NCBI GenBank assembly: GCA_947452215.1
Contig: CANGCD010000003.1
Location: 1-46,949 of the forward strand
From: Cytophagaceae bacterium
GTDB taxonomy: Bacteria; Bacteroidota; Bacteroidia; Cytophagales; Spirosomataceae
Direction of reading: 5' to 3'
Length of the DNA stretch: 46,949 nucleotides
Below are positions 30,601-40,149 of this stretch, one piece after another. Under the pieces are notes generated by a model. The model made no database searches. It was not told the DNA's origin and saw nothing but the letters and a program-made list of their open reading frames with translations. The first letter of the stretch is position 1. Each line of letters starts with the position of its first letter. The translations under genes and the position numbers were made by a program.

Positions 30601-30679
30601 CGTAATTGAAGAAATTAACGTGAAGCCAAATATTTCTTACTTGAAGAAAGTTCGTAACAAGGATGCTAAAAAAGCATAA
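27635..30679 (+). CDS. actB: Alternative Complex III molybdopterin-like/iron-sulfur subunit (TAT signal, [Fe-S] clusters)
   Basis: THRRDFLKMLGFGVAAVSLAAC; CTGCSACVISC, CQHCNNAPCETVCP, CIGTRYCANNCP, CSMCVQRI...CAQSCP. Confidence 0.95.
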   Translation: MENSNKRYWKGIEELTNEPSFVKNIHNEFGNMPSENDAKGEALVDGSGTHRRDFLKMLGFGVAAVSLAACEAPVKNTIPYLNKPEDVEPTIANWYASTYTDGGDYASILVKTREGRPIKIEGNTLSSVSKGALSGRAHASVLSLYDNEKLKGPQAAGKATDWKQLDAEFTAKLAAVAAKGGQIRIVSNTLLSPTTKKVIADFAAKYPTTQHISYDANPAYGLSAAHAGIIPSIDFSKAKTIVSVGADFLGSWIAPSEFSSQWAVTRRVSSEKGGKKDMSRHYQFETIMSMTGANADYRATYKPSQEGLVAVALYNAVAKLTGAAGIAGAAVKVEHLDKAAKDLVASKGASIIVAGSNDPEVQKIVAATNALVGAYGSTLNTAIPMNYRQGNDMAMANFIKEAGAGKIGAVIFYNANPVYNHPMGAALATALPKVEVSLATNERADETASLCQFIAPDSHFLESWNDAEPKAGFYSLTQPTISTIFKTRQAQSSFLTWAGLSGDFAAYLESNWENNILKGGKVAWNNALHNGVFEPNAGTVSASSPSVDINAAAAAIAKAYSATSTGLEITVYEKVGLGTGSQANNPWLQEFPEPVSKACWDNYAAISQPTATELKLKQGDLVKVSAKGYEVTLPILVQPGQAQGTIAIAIGYGRTKAGKSADGVGVNAYPFISEINGACVGTCTQGVSVTSTGETKDIAQTQTHQTVMARQAVVQETVLAEFAKNPLAGSYKPRVKTSEGEKDATDLSLWNGHEYNNHAWGMVIDLNTCTGCSACVISCSAENNVPVVGRQEVINRREMHWMRIDRYYSSDAEVEDLKGLEIASDNPEVVFQPMLCQHCNNAPCETVCPVLATTHSTEGLNQMTYNRCIGTRYCANNCPYKVRRFNWFRYFQTDDFDFHFNNDLGRMVINPDVTVRSRGVMEKCSMCVQRIQEGKLTAKKEKRRPVDGEIQVACAQSCPTNAITFGDMNDPASEISKLLLVEQEGRAYHVIEEINVKPNISYLKKVRNKDAKKA

Positions 30680-30709
30680 TTTTTTAATCGTAAAACAGTA
30701 AATAAAAAT

Positions 30710-32113
30710 ATGTCGCACGTTGTATCACCCATAAGAGAGAAACTAGTTACTGGTGGAAAATCTTATTCCGATGTTACCCACGATATCTGCAAACAAGTAG
30801 AAGGAGAGCCTACGAAAGAATGGAAAATTGCATTCGGGATCTCATGCCTTGTATTCATTTATGGTGCTTATTGCCTATTCTACACATGGTGGCAAGGTAT
30901 TGGCGTTTGGGGATTAAATAAAACCGTAGGTTGGGCTTGGGATATCACTAACTTCGTTTGGTGGGTTGGTATCGGTCACGCCGGTACATTGATCTCTGCC
31001 GTTTTGTTATTGTTCCGTCAAAAATGGAGAACATCTATTAACCGTTCAGCGGAAGCGATGACAATCTTTGCTGTACTTTGTGCGGCATCATTTATCCTTG
31101 CGCACATGGGACGTCCTTGGTTAGCTCACTGGGCCTTACCACTTCCTAATGCCTTCGGATCATTATGGGTTAACTTCAACTCACCCTTGGTATGGGACGT
31201 ATTTGCGATCTCGACATACTTATCCGTTTCTTTATTGTTCTGGTATATGGGTCTTGTTCCCGATTTGGCAACAATTCGTGACCGTGCAACCACAGCAGGA
31301 CGTAAATTCTGGTATGGTTTATTCAGCTTAGGCTGGACAGGTTCTTCTAAAACTTGGGCACGTTATGAATACATGTCTTTGATTTTAGCAGGTATCTCTA
31401 CTCCCCTAGTACTTTCTGTACATACGATTGTATCGATGGACTTTGCAACGTCGGTTATCCCAGGATGGCACACGACAATCTTCCCTCCCTACTTCGTAGC
31501 AGGAGCGATTTTCTCGGGCTTTGCTATGGTTCAAACCTTGTTGTTAATCACACGTGTGGTTTTCAAATTAGAAGATTACATCACCATTGAGCACATTGAA
31601 ATGATGAACATCGTTATCACAGTAACGGGTTCAGTTGTGGGTATTGCTTACTTAACAGAGTTTTTCATCGCTTGGTATTCAGGTGTAGAATATGAAAGTT
31701 ATGCATTTATCAACCGTGCAACAGGTCCTTATTGGTGGGCATATTGGATGATGATGACTTGTAACGTAATCTCTCCACAATTATTCTGGTCTAAAGCGAT
31801 TCGTACCAATTTGATGGTTTCATTCTTCTTATCTATCGTCGTAAACGTAGGTATGTGGTTTGAGCGTTTCGTAATTATCGTGACATCTTTGCACCGTGAT
31901 TACATTCCATCTTCATGGGCGATGTTCTCACCTACGCGTTATGATATTGGTGATTATATTTTCTCATTCGGTTTATTCTTTACTTTATTCTTCTTATTTG
32001 CGAAATTCTTACCGGTAGTTAATATGGCTGAGGTAAAAGCAGTAATGAAAGGTGTTTCATCAAACTTCCCAGAGAAGAAAGCGAAATCAACTAAGAAAAC
32101 AGACGAGGAATAA
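30710..32113 (+). CDS. actC: Alternative Complex III NrfD/PsrC-like quinone-binding membrane subunit
   Basis: Polytopic; WWVGIGHAGTLISAVLLLFRQKWRTSINRSAEAMTIFAV; gene order actB-actC-actD. Confidence 0.94.
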   Translation: MSHVVSPIREKLVTGGKSYSDVTHDICKQVEGEPTKEWKIAFGISCLVFIYGAYCLFYTWWQGIGVWGLNKTVGWAWDITNFVWWVGIGHAGTLISAVLLLFRQKWRTSINRSAEAMTIFAVLCAASFILAHMGRPWLAHWALPLPNAFGSLWVNFNSPLVWDVFAISTYLSVSLLFWYMGLVPDLATIRDRATTAGRKFWYGLFSLGWTGSSKTWARYEYMSLILAGISTPLVLSVHTIVSMDFATSVIPGWHTTIFPPYFVAGAIFSGFAMVQTLLLITRVVFKLEDYITIEHIEMMNIVITVTGSVVGIAYLTEFFIAWYSGVEYESYAFINRATGPYWWAYWMMMTCNVISPQLFWSKAIRTNLMVSFFLSIVVNVGMWFERFVIIVTSLHRDYIPSSWAMFSPTRYDIGDYIFSFGLFFTLFFLFAKFLPVVNMAEVKAVMKGVSSNFPEKKAKSTKKTDEE

Positions 32114-32141
32114 TTAACAAGCAATTCGAAATTAAAACAAT

Positions 32142-32660
32142 ATGAGTTCGACAACTAACTACATTTTGGGCGTATATGATGATGAAGATGAAGTTTTGCA
32201 TGCAGTAACAGCTGTAAAAGCAAAAGGCATCAAAATCGAAGACGTATTCACCCCATTCCCGATTCACGGCTTAGACGTAGCGGTAGGACATGCGCGCACG
32301 CGTTTACCTATTGCAGCCTTTATGTTTGGAACATTGGGCTTGATTTGTGCTTTGGCATTAATCAGCTACACGATGGTATTTGACTGGCCGATGATCATTG
32401 GTGGTAAAGATTTCTTTGCCTTGCCCAACTGGATTCCGGTAACATTTGAAGGCACCGTGTTATTTACTGCATTTGGTTTAGTTACAACCTTTTGTGTATC
32501 CAACAATTTATATCCGGGCAACAAAGCGGAACCGCTTGACTTGCGCATTACGGATGACAAGTTTGTGATGGCAATTAACGTTGACAAAAACAAAGTAAGT
32601 GCTGCTGACATCAAGAAAGCCTTGAAAGATTCTGGCGCAATCGAAGTAAATACTAAATAA
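32142..32660 (+). CDS. actD: Alternative Complex III subunit ActD (DUF3341)
   Basis: NYILGVYDDEDEVLHAVTAVKAKGIKIEDVFTPFPIHGLD; two TM segments. Confidence 0.93.
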   Translation: MSSTTNYILGVYDDEDEVLHAVTAVKAKGIKIEDVFTPFPIHGLDVAVGHARTRLPIAAFMFGTLGLICALALISYTMVFDWPMIIGGKDFFALPNWIPVTFEGTVLFTAFGLVTTFCVSNNLYPGNKAEPLDLRITDDKFVMAINVDKNKVSAADIKKALKDSGAIEVNTK

Positions 32661-32698
32661 TTAACCAAGAACAATTGTTCACGAAGAAGCATAACAAG

Positions 32699-33307
32699 AT
32701 GTTTAATCCAAGAATTAAATTCGTTTTATTAGCTGGTGTAGTTGCAGGCTTAATGTCATGCGGTTCAGACCCGAACGATACAGGGACAGAATTTGCTCCC
32801 AACATGTATCATTCAGTTGGATATGAACCAATGACTCAAATCCAAGGTGACACCAATACCATCAACCCATTGGGAATGAACATGCGCTTACCAGTAAAAG
32901 GTACAGTCGCACGTAAACGCTACACAGGATCAGATAGTTTGAAGCAAGCATTCTTAGCTCAAGAAATGATTGCTAAAACGATTCCAAATGATAGCATTTC
33001 ATACTCAGAGAAATCTTTGTACAACCCAATCGCTGCTACACCCGAAAACATCGAAGCAGGAAAGGCTCAATATGAGCGTTTTTGCCAACATTGTCATGGG
33101 GAAGCAGGAAAAGGTGATGGTTTAGTCGCTAAACAGTACAAAGGGGTACCGGTTTACTCAAGTGATGCATTAAAAACGATGAATGACGGGCACATTTACC
33201 ATGTCATTACACACGGAAAAGGAAGAATGTGGCCACATGGATCACAGATCTCTTCGGAAAACCGTTGGAAAATCGTGCTTTATGTTCACGAACTACAAAA
33301 ACAATAA
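32699..33307 (+). CDS. actE: Alternative Complex III monoheme cytochrome c lipoprotein
   Basis: Start at MFNPRIKFVLLAGVVAGLMSCGSD; CQHCHGEAGKGDG heme site; MWPHGSQ. Confidence 0.92.
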   Translation: MFNPRIKFVLLAGVVAGLMSCGSDPNDTGTEFAPNMYHSVGYEPMTQIQGDTNTINPLGMNMRLPVKGTVARKRYTGSDSLKQAFLAQEMIAKTIPNDSISYSEKSLYNPIAATPENIEAGKAQYERFCQHCHGEAGKGDGLVAKQYKGVPVYSSDALKTMNDGHIYHVITHGKGRMWPHGSQISSENRWKIVLYVHELQKQ

Positions 33308-33338
33308 TTCAATCAATTTAAATTAAATACAGATCAAG

Positions 33339-34700
33339 ATGGCGGGACATTCACATTTTTCCCCAGCAAACGTTGAAGAGCATTTTGAATTTAGTGCTGA
33401 AGGCAAAAAACGTATAATTTATGCTTTCATCGCTGGTTTAGCAGCTTTAGCGCTCGGTATTTACCTTTTGTCAAAAGGTGAAGCTGGCGGACACGAAGTA
33501 GCGAATGCAGGACACGAAGCGGTTAAAGCAGGACATGAAGCAGCAGGTGAACACCTTTCAGGTGGAGCCGTTTCTCATCAAGCAGGTGCTGAAGAACATT
33601 ACGATTGGACAAATCGTATCTGGGCAAATGTTTGGTTGAACGCTGTATTCTTTACAGGTATTGCCGTTGTGGGTATGTTCTTTGTTTCTTTGCAATACTT
33701 AACTAAATCGGGTTGGTCTGCAGTGATGAAACGTGTACCTGAAGCATTTCCTAAGTTTTTATACATTTCGTTACCTATTTTGGCGGCGGTCTTTTTATTC
33801 AAAGGTGATGTTATTTTCCACTGGATGCACCATGGTGTTACTGAAGTAGGAAGTGAAAACTATGATAAAATCATTGCTGGTAAGTCTGGCTATTTGAATA
33901 AAAACTTCTTCTTGATTCGTCTAGTTGTATTTGGAGGATTGTGGATCCTTCTTTGGAACATGTTACGTAAAAAATCGTTAGAAGAGGATTTGAATGGGGG
34001 AACCGAATATTTTACACAATTAGTGAAAATTGGAACAGCATTCATCGTCATTTTCGGTGCCTCTAGTTCTATTTTCGCTTGGGATTGGGTGATGTCAATT
34101 GATACACACTGGTTCTCAACGATGTTCGGTTGGTATATGTTCGCATCATGGCACGTAACAACTTATGCCGTGATCGTATTAGCCATATTATACTTAAAAG
34201 ATAAAGGTTTAATGGGCTATGTAAATGATAACCATTTACATGACTTAGGTAAATTTATGTTTGCCTTCTCTATCTTCTGGACTTACGTATGGTTTGAGCA
34301 ATTCTTATTGATTTACTATGCCAATTTGCCAGAAGAAACAATCTATTTCTTAGAACGTTGGGAAGGTCACAACAAAATTTACAAAACATCAGAAATTTTG
34401 ATGGTTATTTTAAACTTCTTGCTACCCTTCTTAGTTCTAATGACACGTGATGCAAAAAGAACGCGTATTTTCTTAAAAATCGCAGCATTCTTAATCATTG
34501 CAGGTCACTACATGGACTTTTACCAAATGATTATGCCGGGTGTTTTAGGGAAACACGGTGGTTACGGTTTAGTGGAGTTCGGGATGGTAACCGTATTTGC
34601 ATCTGCATTCATTTATGTGATTTCAGGTGAATTAACGAAAGCTTCCTTGGTAGCAAAGAATCACCCATTCTTACCAGAGGCACTGCATCACGATATTTAG
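33339..34700 (+). CDS. actF: Alternative Complex III second polytopic quinol:cytochrome c oxidoreductase subunit
   Basis: Ten or so TM segments; FGASSSIFAWDWVMSIDTHWFSTMFGWYMFASWHVTTYA; operon position after actE. Confidence 0.92.
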   Translation: MAGHSHFSPANVEEHFEFSAEGKKRIIYAFIAGLAALALGIYLLSKGEAGGHEVANAGHEAVKAGHEAAGEHLSGGAVSHQAGAEEHYDWTNRIWANVWLNAVFFTGIAVVGMFFVSLQYLTKSGWSAVMKRVPEAFPKFLYISLPILAAVFLFKGDVIFHWMHHGVTEVGSENYDKIIAGKSGYLNKNFFLIRLVVFGGLWILLWNMLRKKSLEEDLNGGTEYFTQLVKIGTAFIVIFGASSSIFAWDWVMSIDTHWFSTMFGWYMFASWHVTTYAVIVLAILYLKDKGLMGYVNDNHLHDLGKFMFAFSIFWTYVWFEQFLLIYYANLPEETIYFLERWEGHNKIYKTSEILMVILNFLLPFLVLMTRDAKRTRIFLKIAAFLIIAGHYMDFYQMIMPGVLGKHGGYGLVEFGMVTVFASAFIYVISGELTKASLVAKNHPFLPEALHHDI

Positions 34701-34733
34701 TATTAAGCGATTACGATTTTAACAAATACACAT

Positions 34734-35813
34734 ATGAATTACCTAATTGGTCTTTTATCCATCGTTTTCTTCATCTTAGCTATTTCGGTTATTGCTAAGA
34801 GTATGAAGTTAAATAAAAACCTAGCACAAGGCGAAGATGAGTCAACAGCAGTTGATTCAAGCAATGACACCAATGCATACGGCATGTTGATCTTTTGGTT
34901 GTTAGGAACAGTAGCAGGAGTTTGGTCATTTTTAAAATGTTTGCCTGATTTTTTACCGGAAGCGGCCTCAAATCACGGTCTATCAACAGACAAAATGTTT
35001 TGGACATCCATGGCTGTCGTGACGTTAGCATTTTTCGTAACGAATACTCTTTTGTTGTTTTTCGCATTTCAATACCGTTACAAGAAAGATAGAAAGGCTA
35101 CGTTTTACCCAGTAAACCACAAATTAGAATTAATTTGGACGGTAATTCCGGCCATTGTAATGGCAATTCTTGTATTCACTGGTTGGAGAACGTGGAGAGA
35201 TATTACGTCACAAGCACCAAGCGATGCTGTTGTGATAGAAATCACAGGTCATCAATTCGGATGGTACGTACGTTATGCAGGAAATGATGACAATCAATTA
35301 GGTCATTATAACTACAAAATGATCGATGAAACGAACAGCATCGGTATCGATTACACAGATAAGAATTCCTTTGATGATTTCACAGCGACAGAACTACATT
35401 TACCAAAAGGTAAACCCGTACTATTGAAAATTCATGCTCAGGATGTATTGCACTCAGTATATCTACCTTATCACCGTGTGAAAATGGATGCCGTGCCAGG
35501 TATGCCAACTAAATTTTGGTTTACGCCAAATGTCTCTACAGACGAAATGCGTGCTAAGTTGAATAACAAAGACTTCAACTTTAAGTTAAACTGTACAGAA
35601 ATCTGTGGCCGTGGTCACTTCGGTATGGCCATTACGGTATTTGTTGATGAACCAGCGGATTACAAAAAATGGTGCGCGGAACAAAAACCATTCTTGGCTA
35701 TGAATCCAAGCTATTTGGAAAAAGTACCTGCAAATTTAAAAGCAAAAGCAAGTAAGTATATTCCTGCAGAGCCCATTGCAACGGATAGCACAGCAACAGC
35801 TGCTGCACTATAA
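34734..35813 (+). CDS. coxB: Cytochrome c oxidase subunit II
   Basis: LELIWTVIPAIVMAILVFTGWRTW; CuA motif CTEICGRGHFGM; no cytochrome c fusion. Confidence 0.95.
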   Translation: MNYLIGLLSIVFFILAISVIAKSMKLNKNLAQGEDESTAVDSSNDTNAYGMLIFWLLGTVAGVWSFLKCLPDFLPEAASNHGLSTDKMFWTSMAVVTLAFFVTNTLLLFFAFQYRYKKDRKATFYPVNHKLELIWTVIPAIVMAILVFTGWRTWRDITSQAPSDAVVIEITGHQFGWYVRYAGNDDNQLGHYNYKMIDETNSIGIDYTDKNSFDDFTATELHLPKGKPVLLKIHAQDVLHSVYLPYHRVKMDAVPGMPTKFWFTPNVSTDEMRAKLNNKDFNFKLNCTEICGRGHFGMAITVFVDEPADYKKWCAEQKPFLAMNPSYLEKVPANLKAKASKYIPAEPIATDSTATAAAL

Positions 35814-35851
35814 AAATTTAATAAGAACAGTAGAAAGAAAAATATATTCCT

Positions 35852-37744
35852 ATGTCAACTGCTACAACACACGCTGAAGAGGTACACGCTCACGCACATG
35901 ATCACGAACACGAGCATCATGAGCCAAATTTTATTCAGAAGTATATCTTCTCTGAAGACCACAAAACGATCGCCAAACAATACCTCATCATGGGTATCCT
36001 TTGGGCATTTGTTGGAGGTTCTTTATCGATCATCTTCCGTTTACAATTGGGTTTCCCAGAAATGCAATTGGAGTGGTTACGTCCTATTTTAGGCGAGTGG
36101 ATAGATGAATCAGGTAAATTAGATAAGGAATTTTATCTAGCCCTTGTTACCATGCACGGGACAATCATGGTATTCTTTGTTTTAACAGCAGGTTTATCGG
36201 GTACTTTCTCAAACTTTTTGATTCCCTTGCAAATCGGTGCACGTGATATGGCCTCCGGATTCATTAACATGTTATCCTTCTGGTTCTTCTTCTTGTCATC
36301 GGCTGTGATGTTCTCATCGTTGTTTTTAGAAACAGGACCCGCATCTGGTGGTTGGGTTATTTACCCACCATTAAGCGCATTGCCACAAGCTATGCCAGGT
36401 TCGGGTTTAGGTATGACTTTATGGTTGACCTCTATGGCATTGTTTATCGTATCTTCTTTAATGGGAGGAATTAACTACATCTGTACGATCATCAACTTGC
36501 GTACACGTGGTATGACATTTACGAAAATGCCATTAACAATCTGGTCGTTCTTCTTTACAGCAATCTTAGGTTTATTATCATTCCCTGTATTGTTGTCGGC
36601 TGCATTATTGTTGATTTTTGACCGTTCTTTTGGAACATCGTTTTACTTATCAGAAATCTACATTCAAGGACAAGCACTTCCGAACATGGGAGGTTCTCCA
36701 ATCTTGTACCAACACTTATTCTGGTTCTTAGGTCACCCTGAGGTATACATCGTTTTGTTACCTGCATTAGGTATGACATCTGAAATCATCGCAACAAATG
36801 CACGTAAGCCAATCTTTGGTTACCGTGCGATGATTGGATCCATGATGGGGATTACATTACTTGCCTTTATCGTATGGGCTCACCATATGTTCGTAACAGG
36901 AATGAATCCATTCTTAGGATCTGTATTTATGTTCCTTACATTGATCATTGCAGTACCTTCAGCAGTAAAAGCGTTTAACTACATCACCACATTGTGGAAA
37001 GGTAATTTGATCTTTACTCCTGCCATGTTATTCTCCATTGGTCTAGTATCCCTATTTATATCGGGTGGTGTAACGGGTATCATTTTAGGAAACTCGGCAT
37101 TGGATATCAACTTACACGATACCTATTTCGTAGTAGCTCACTTCCACTTGGTAATGGGATCTGCTTCGTTCTTTGGTTTGATGGCGGGTGTTTATCACTG
37201 GTTCCCTAAAATGTTCGGTCGTATGATGAATAAAACCTTAGGTTACATTCACTTCTGGGCAACATTCGTAGGTGTATACTGTGTGTTCTTCCCAATGCAC
37301 TATACAGGTATCGCAGGTTTCCCTCGTCGGTATTATTCATTTACTGCATTAGGTAATGGTCGTATGGAGGCATTCACAGATTTAAATGCATTCATCTCAA
37401 TTGCTGCGATTTTAACTTTCTCAGCACAAGCAATTTTCTTCTTTAATTTCTTCTACTCGATCTTCAAAGGGAAAAAAGCATCTCAAAACCCATGGAATTC
37501 AACTACTTTGGAGTGGACAACTCCGGTAGAAGTTGGACACGGCAACTGGCCAGGTGAAATTCCTGCCGTATACCGTTGGCCTTACGATTACTCGAAACCA
37601 GGTGCTGAATCTGATTTCATCCCTCAAAACGTTCCGTATTCTGCAACACCAGAATCAAACTTACCTGAGGAAAATGAAGAAATTGCTAACGAAAAGGCAA
37701 TTGAAAGTTTATTGGCTGCGCAAAACGAGTCATATAACCGTTAA
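35852..37744 (+). CDS. coxA: Cytochrome c oxidase subunit I
   Basis: MHGTIMVFFVLTAGLSGTFSNFLIPLQIGARDMA; FWFLGHPEVYIVLLPALGMTSEI; HDTYFVVAHFHLVMG. Confidence 0.97.
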   Translation: MSTATTHAEEVHAHAHDHEHEHHEPNFIQKYIFSEDHKTIAKQYLIMGILWAFVGGSLSIIFRLQLGFPEMQLEWLRPILGEWIDESGKLDKEFYLALVTMHGTIMVFFVLTAGLSGTFSNFLIPLQIGARDMASGFINMLSFWFFFLSSAVMFSSLFLETGPASGGWVIYPPLSALPQAMPGSGLGMTLWLTSMALFIVSSLMGGINYICTIINLRTRGMTFTKMPLTIWSFFFTAILGLLSFPVLLSAALLLIFDRSFGTSFYLSEIYIQGQALPNMGGSPILYQHLFWFLGHPEVYIVLLPALGMTSEIIATNARKPIFGYRAMIGSMMGITLLAFIVWAHHMFVTGMNPFLGSVFMFLTLIIAVPSAVKAFNYITTLWKGNLIFTPAMLFSIGLVSLFISGGVTGIILGNSALDINLHDTYFVVAHFHLVMGSASFFGLMAGVYHWFPKMFGRMMNKTLGYIHFWATFVGVYCVFFPMHYTGIAGFPRRYYSFTALGNGRMEAFTDLNAFISIAAILTFSAQAIFFFNFFYSIFKGKKASQNPWNSTTLEWTTPVEVGHGNWPGEIPAVYRWPYDYSKPGAESDFIPQNVPYSATPESNLPEENEEIANEKAIESLLAAQNESYNR

Positions 37745-37758
37745 TTAAAAAAATGCTT

Positions 37759-37801
37759 AAGGATGCATCGAAATGGTTTCATTTGGATGCATCCTTTTTT
37801 T
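37759..37801 (+). terminator. Intrinsic terminator between coxA and ctaA
   Basis: AAGGATGCATC-g-AAATG-GTTT-CATTT-g-GATGCATCCTTTTTTTT: long stem with single G/G mismatch and T-run. Confidence 0.88.
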
Positions 37802-37811
37802 AGCTACCTAC

Positions 37812-38711
37812 ATGTCATTCCAACGATTCGGTATTATCACATTAATTAGCTTATATGTCCTCATATTAGCAGGTGGTATCGTACGAAGCACAGGCTCTGG
37901 CATGGGATGTCCGGATTGGCCTAAATGCTTTGGCCAATATATTCCTCCTACACAAGCATCTGAATTGCCTTTTAACTACCAGGAAATCTATAAAGAAAAA
38001 CTTCATGGGGAGGTTTTATTCAATCCCACCAAAACCTGGATTGAATACCTAAACCGACTAGTTGGTGCCTTAACGGGTCTCTTTATGGCCACTACGCTTG
38101 TATTATCCCTGAAAAAAGGGCGGTCCGTAATTCTTCCTACCTTAGCAGCTTTTATATTAGTCATGGCCAATGCCATACTTGGCAAATATGTGGTTGACTC
38201 CTTCTTATTACCTGGTGTAGTTACCATGCACATGTTATTGACAACAGGTGTATTGTTTTTCCTATTAAAGGCTTTGCAAGTAGGTCAATCGAAAATCGAA
38301 TTAGCCCAATCCCAACGTAAGTGGATTGCCATCAATGCCATCGTTATTGTCTTTCAAATTTTACTGGGGACGCAGGTTCGTGAAAACATGGACGACGTCA
38401 TTCGCAGTTTGGGTGAAAATACGCGAGATCAATGGATAGAACATTTAGATATTGGTTACATCATTCACCGAACATTTTCTTGGGCAATATTAATCAGTCA
38501 TTATTTCCTTTGGAAAAACGTACAATCGAGTGACCTAGCCAAAACAAAATATGTCAAGGCTTTTGTATTTTGTATTGGATTGTCATTGGTTTCGGGTGTG
38601 CTCATGGCATATTTTGCCTTGCCTTTAGGATCCCAACCGATCCACTTAACAAGCTCATTGGTTTTATTCGGACTTCACGTGCATGCGTGGTTAAAAACAC
38701 GAAGTATATGA
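37812..38711 (+). CDS. ctaA: Heme A synthase (COX15/CtaA family)
   Basis: Start taken at MSFQRFGIITLISLYVLILAGGIVRSTGSGMGCPDWPKCFGQYIPP. Confidence 0.93.
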   Translation: MSFQRFGIITLISLYVLILAGGIVRSTGSGMGCPDWPKCFGQYIPPTQASELPFNYQEIYKEKLHGEVLFNPTKTWIEYLNRLVGALTGLFMATTLVLSLKKGRSVILPTLAAFILVMANAILGKYVVDSFLLPGVVTMHMLLTTGVLFFLLKALQVGQSKIELAQSQRKWIAINAIVIVFQILLGTQVRENMDDVIRSLGENTRDQWIEHLDIGYIIHRTFSWAILISHYFLWKNVQSSDLAKTKYVKAFVFCIGLSLVSGVLMAYFALPLGSQPIHLTSSLVLFGLHVHAWLKTRSI

Positions 38712-39556
38712 ACAAAATAAAACCATACATCGCGCTTCTAAAGTCTCGGCTATCCATGACCGTAGCGTTCTCAGGAACCTTCGGATTTTTGCTTGCCCCT
38801 ATTGAACACAGGGCCCTAGATATTATTTTAATATCACTCGGTGGGTTTTTCCTAACCGGTGCAGCTAATATCGTTAATCAATTAAAGGAAATTGAATACG
38901 ATAAATTAATGAAGCGTACGGCCAAACGCCCGCTGCCCACCCAAACACTAACTCCACAAAACGCCCAGATTTACGGGCTGATTATTGCTGCACTTGCATT
39001 AGGTTTGTTAAGCTACTTCACCTGGAAAGCTGCAGCAATAGGTCTATTGTCTTATATCCTGTACGGCTATGTCTACACGCCCCTAAAACGCGTTGGCCCT
39101 ATTTCCGTATTTGTAGGAGCTTTCCCAGGCGCATTTCCTCCGATGATCGGTTGGGTCGCAGCAACCCAACATTTTGGTTGGGAACCTGGTATCTTATTTG
39201 CGATTCAATTCTTCTGGCAATTCCCGCATTTTTGGGCCATCGCGTGGGTGGCGGATGCCGACTATAAAAAAGCGGGATTCCGCATGTTGCCAAATGAAGG
39301 CAAGAAAGACTTGAAAACGGCCTTTACCATTATGATTTATACGGTGTTCTTAATCCCGTTGGGATTCTTACCGTACATGATGCATATGACAGGAATTACA
39401 TCAGCTATCATAACAATTGTTGCCGGTAGCTTGTTCTTAGGACAGACCTTTTACTTAATGATGAAACCAACAGACAAAGCGGCCCGCTGGATGATGTTTG
39501 GTTCCTTTATTTATTTATTAATCGTTCAAATCGCCTTTTTATTTGATAAAGCTTAA
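38708..39556 (+). CDS. ctaB: Protoheme IX farnesyltransferase (heme O synthase)
   Basis: Start at MNKIKPYIALLKSRLSMTVAFSGTFG (ATGA overlap with ctaA); NIVNQLKEIEYDKLMKRTAKRPLPT; YGYVYTPLKRVGPISVFVGAFPGAFPPMIGW. Confidence 0.95.
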   Translation: MNKIKPYIALLKSRLSMTVAFSGTFGFLLAPIEHRALDIILISLGGFFLTGAANIVNQLKEIEYDKLMKRTAKRPLPTQTLTPQNAQIYGLIIAALALGLLSYFTWKAAAIGLLSYILYGYVYTPLKRVGPISVFVGAFPGAFPPMIGWVAATQHFGWEPGILFAIQFFWQFPHFWAIAWVADADYKKAGFRMLPNEGKKDLKTAFTIMIYTVFLIPLGFLPYMMHMTGITSAIITIVAGSLFLGQTFYLMMKPTDKAARWMMFGSFIYLLIVQIAFLFDKA

Positions 39557-39559
39557 GTC

Positions 39560-40138
39560 ATGAAAAAACCAGAAGAACTCCTCGCAGCCAATGAAACGCG
39601 TTCGGTCAATCCGAAAGTGTTTACCATGTGGCTGTTCATTGTCTCCATCGTCATGTTGTTTGCAGCCTTTACAAGTGCATATCTTGTAAGAAAGGCCGAA
39701 GGCAATTGGGTAGAATTCGAATTGCCCAATTTGTTTTATTATAGCACGGTCGTATTACTAGGCAGTAGCGCATCGATGCATTTTGCATATTTAGCAGCAA
39801 AAAAAGACCAATTTAATGCGCTTAGATTAAGTATTTCTATTACTTTTGTGCTCGGATTAATATTCTTAATCATGCAATTTTACGGTTGGATCCAATTAGT
39901 GGATGAAAACGTATTTTTTGTAGGAAATCCGTCAGGTTCTTTTGTTTATGTTCTTTCAGGCCTTCACGGGCTGCATTTAATCTCCGGATTAATTGTATTG
40001 TTGGTTGCTTTAGTGGCAGCTTTCCGACTGAAGATAAATGCAAAGGCATTGACCCAAATTAAGATTTGTACCACCTATTGGCACTTTTTAGATGCTTTAT
40101 GGGTATATTTATTTTTATTTTTAGTTTTTAACAATTAA
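39560..40138 (+). CDS. Heme-copper oxidase subunit III family protein (short)
   Basis: SVNPKVFTMWLFIVSIVMLFAAFTSAYLVRKAEGNWVEFELP; GLHGLHLISGLIVLL; YWHFLDALWVYLFLFL. Confidence 0.92.
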   Translation: MKKPEELLAANETRSVNPKVFTMWLFIVSIVMLFAAFTSAYLVRKAEGNWVEFELPNLFYYSTVVLLGSSASMHFAYLAAKKDQFNALRLSISITFVLGLIFLIMQFYGWIQLVDENVFFVGNPSGSFVYVLSGLHGLHLISGLIVLLVALVAAFRLKINAKALTQIKICTTYWHFLDALWVYLFLFLVFNN

Positions 40139-40149
40139 GCAATTACCGC

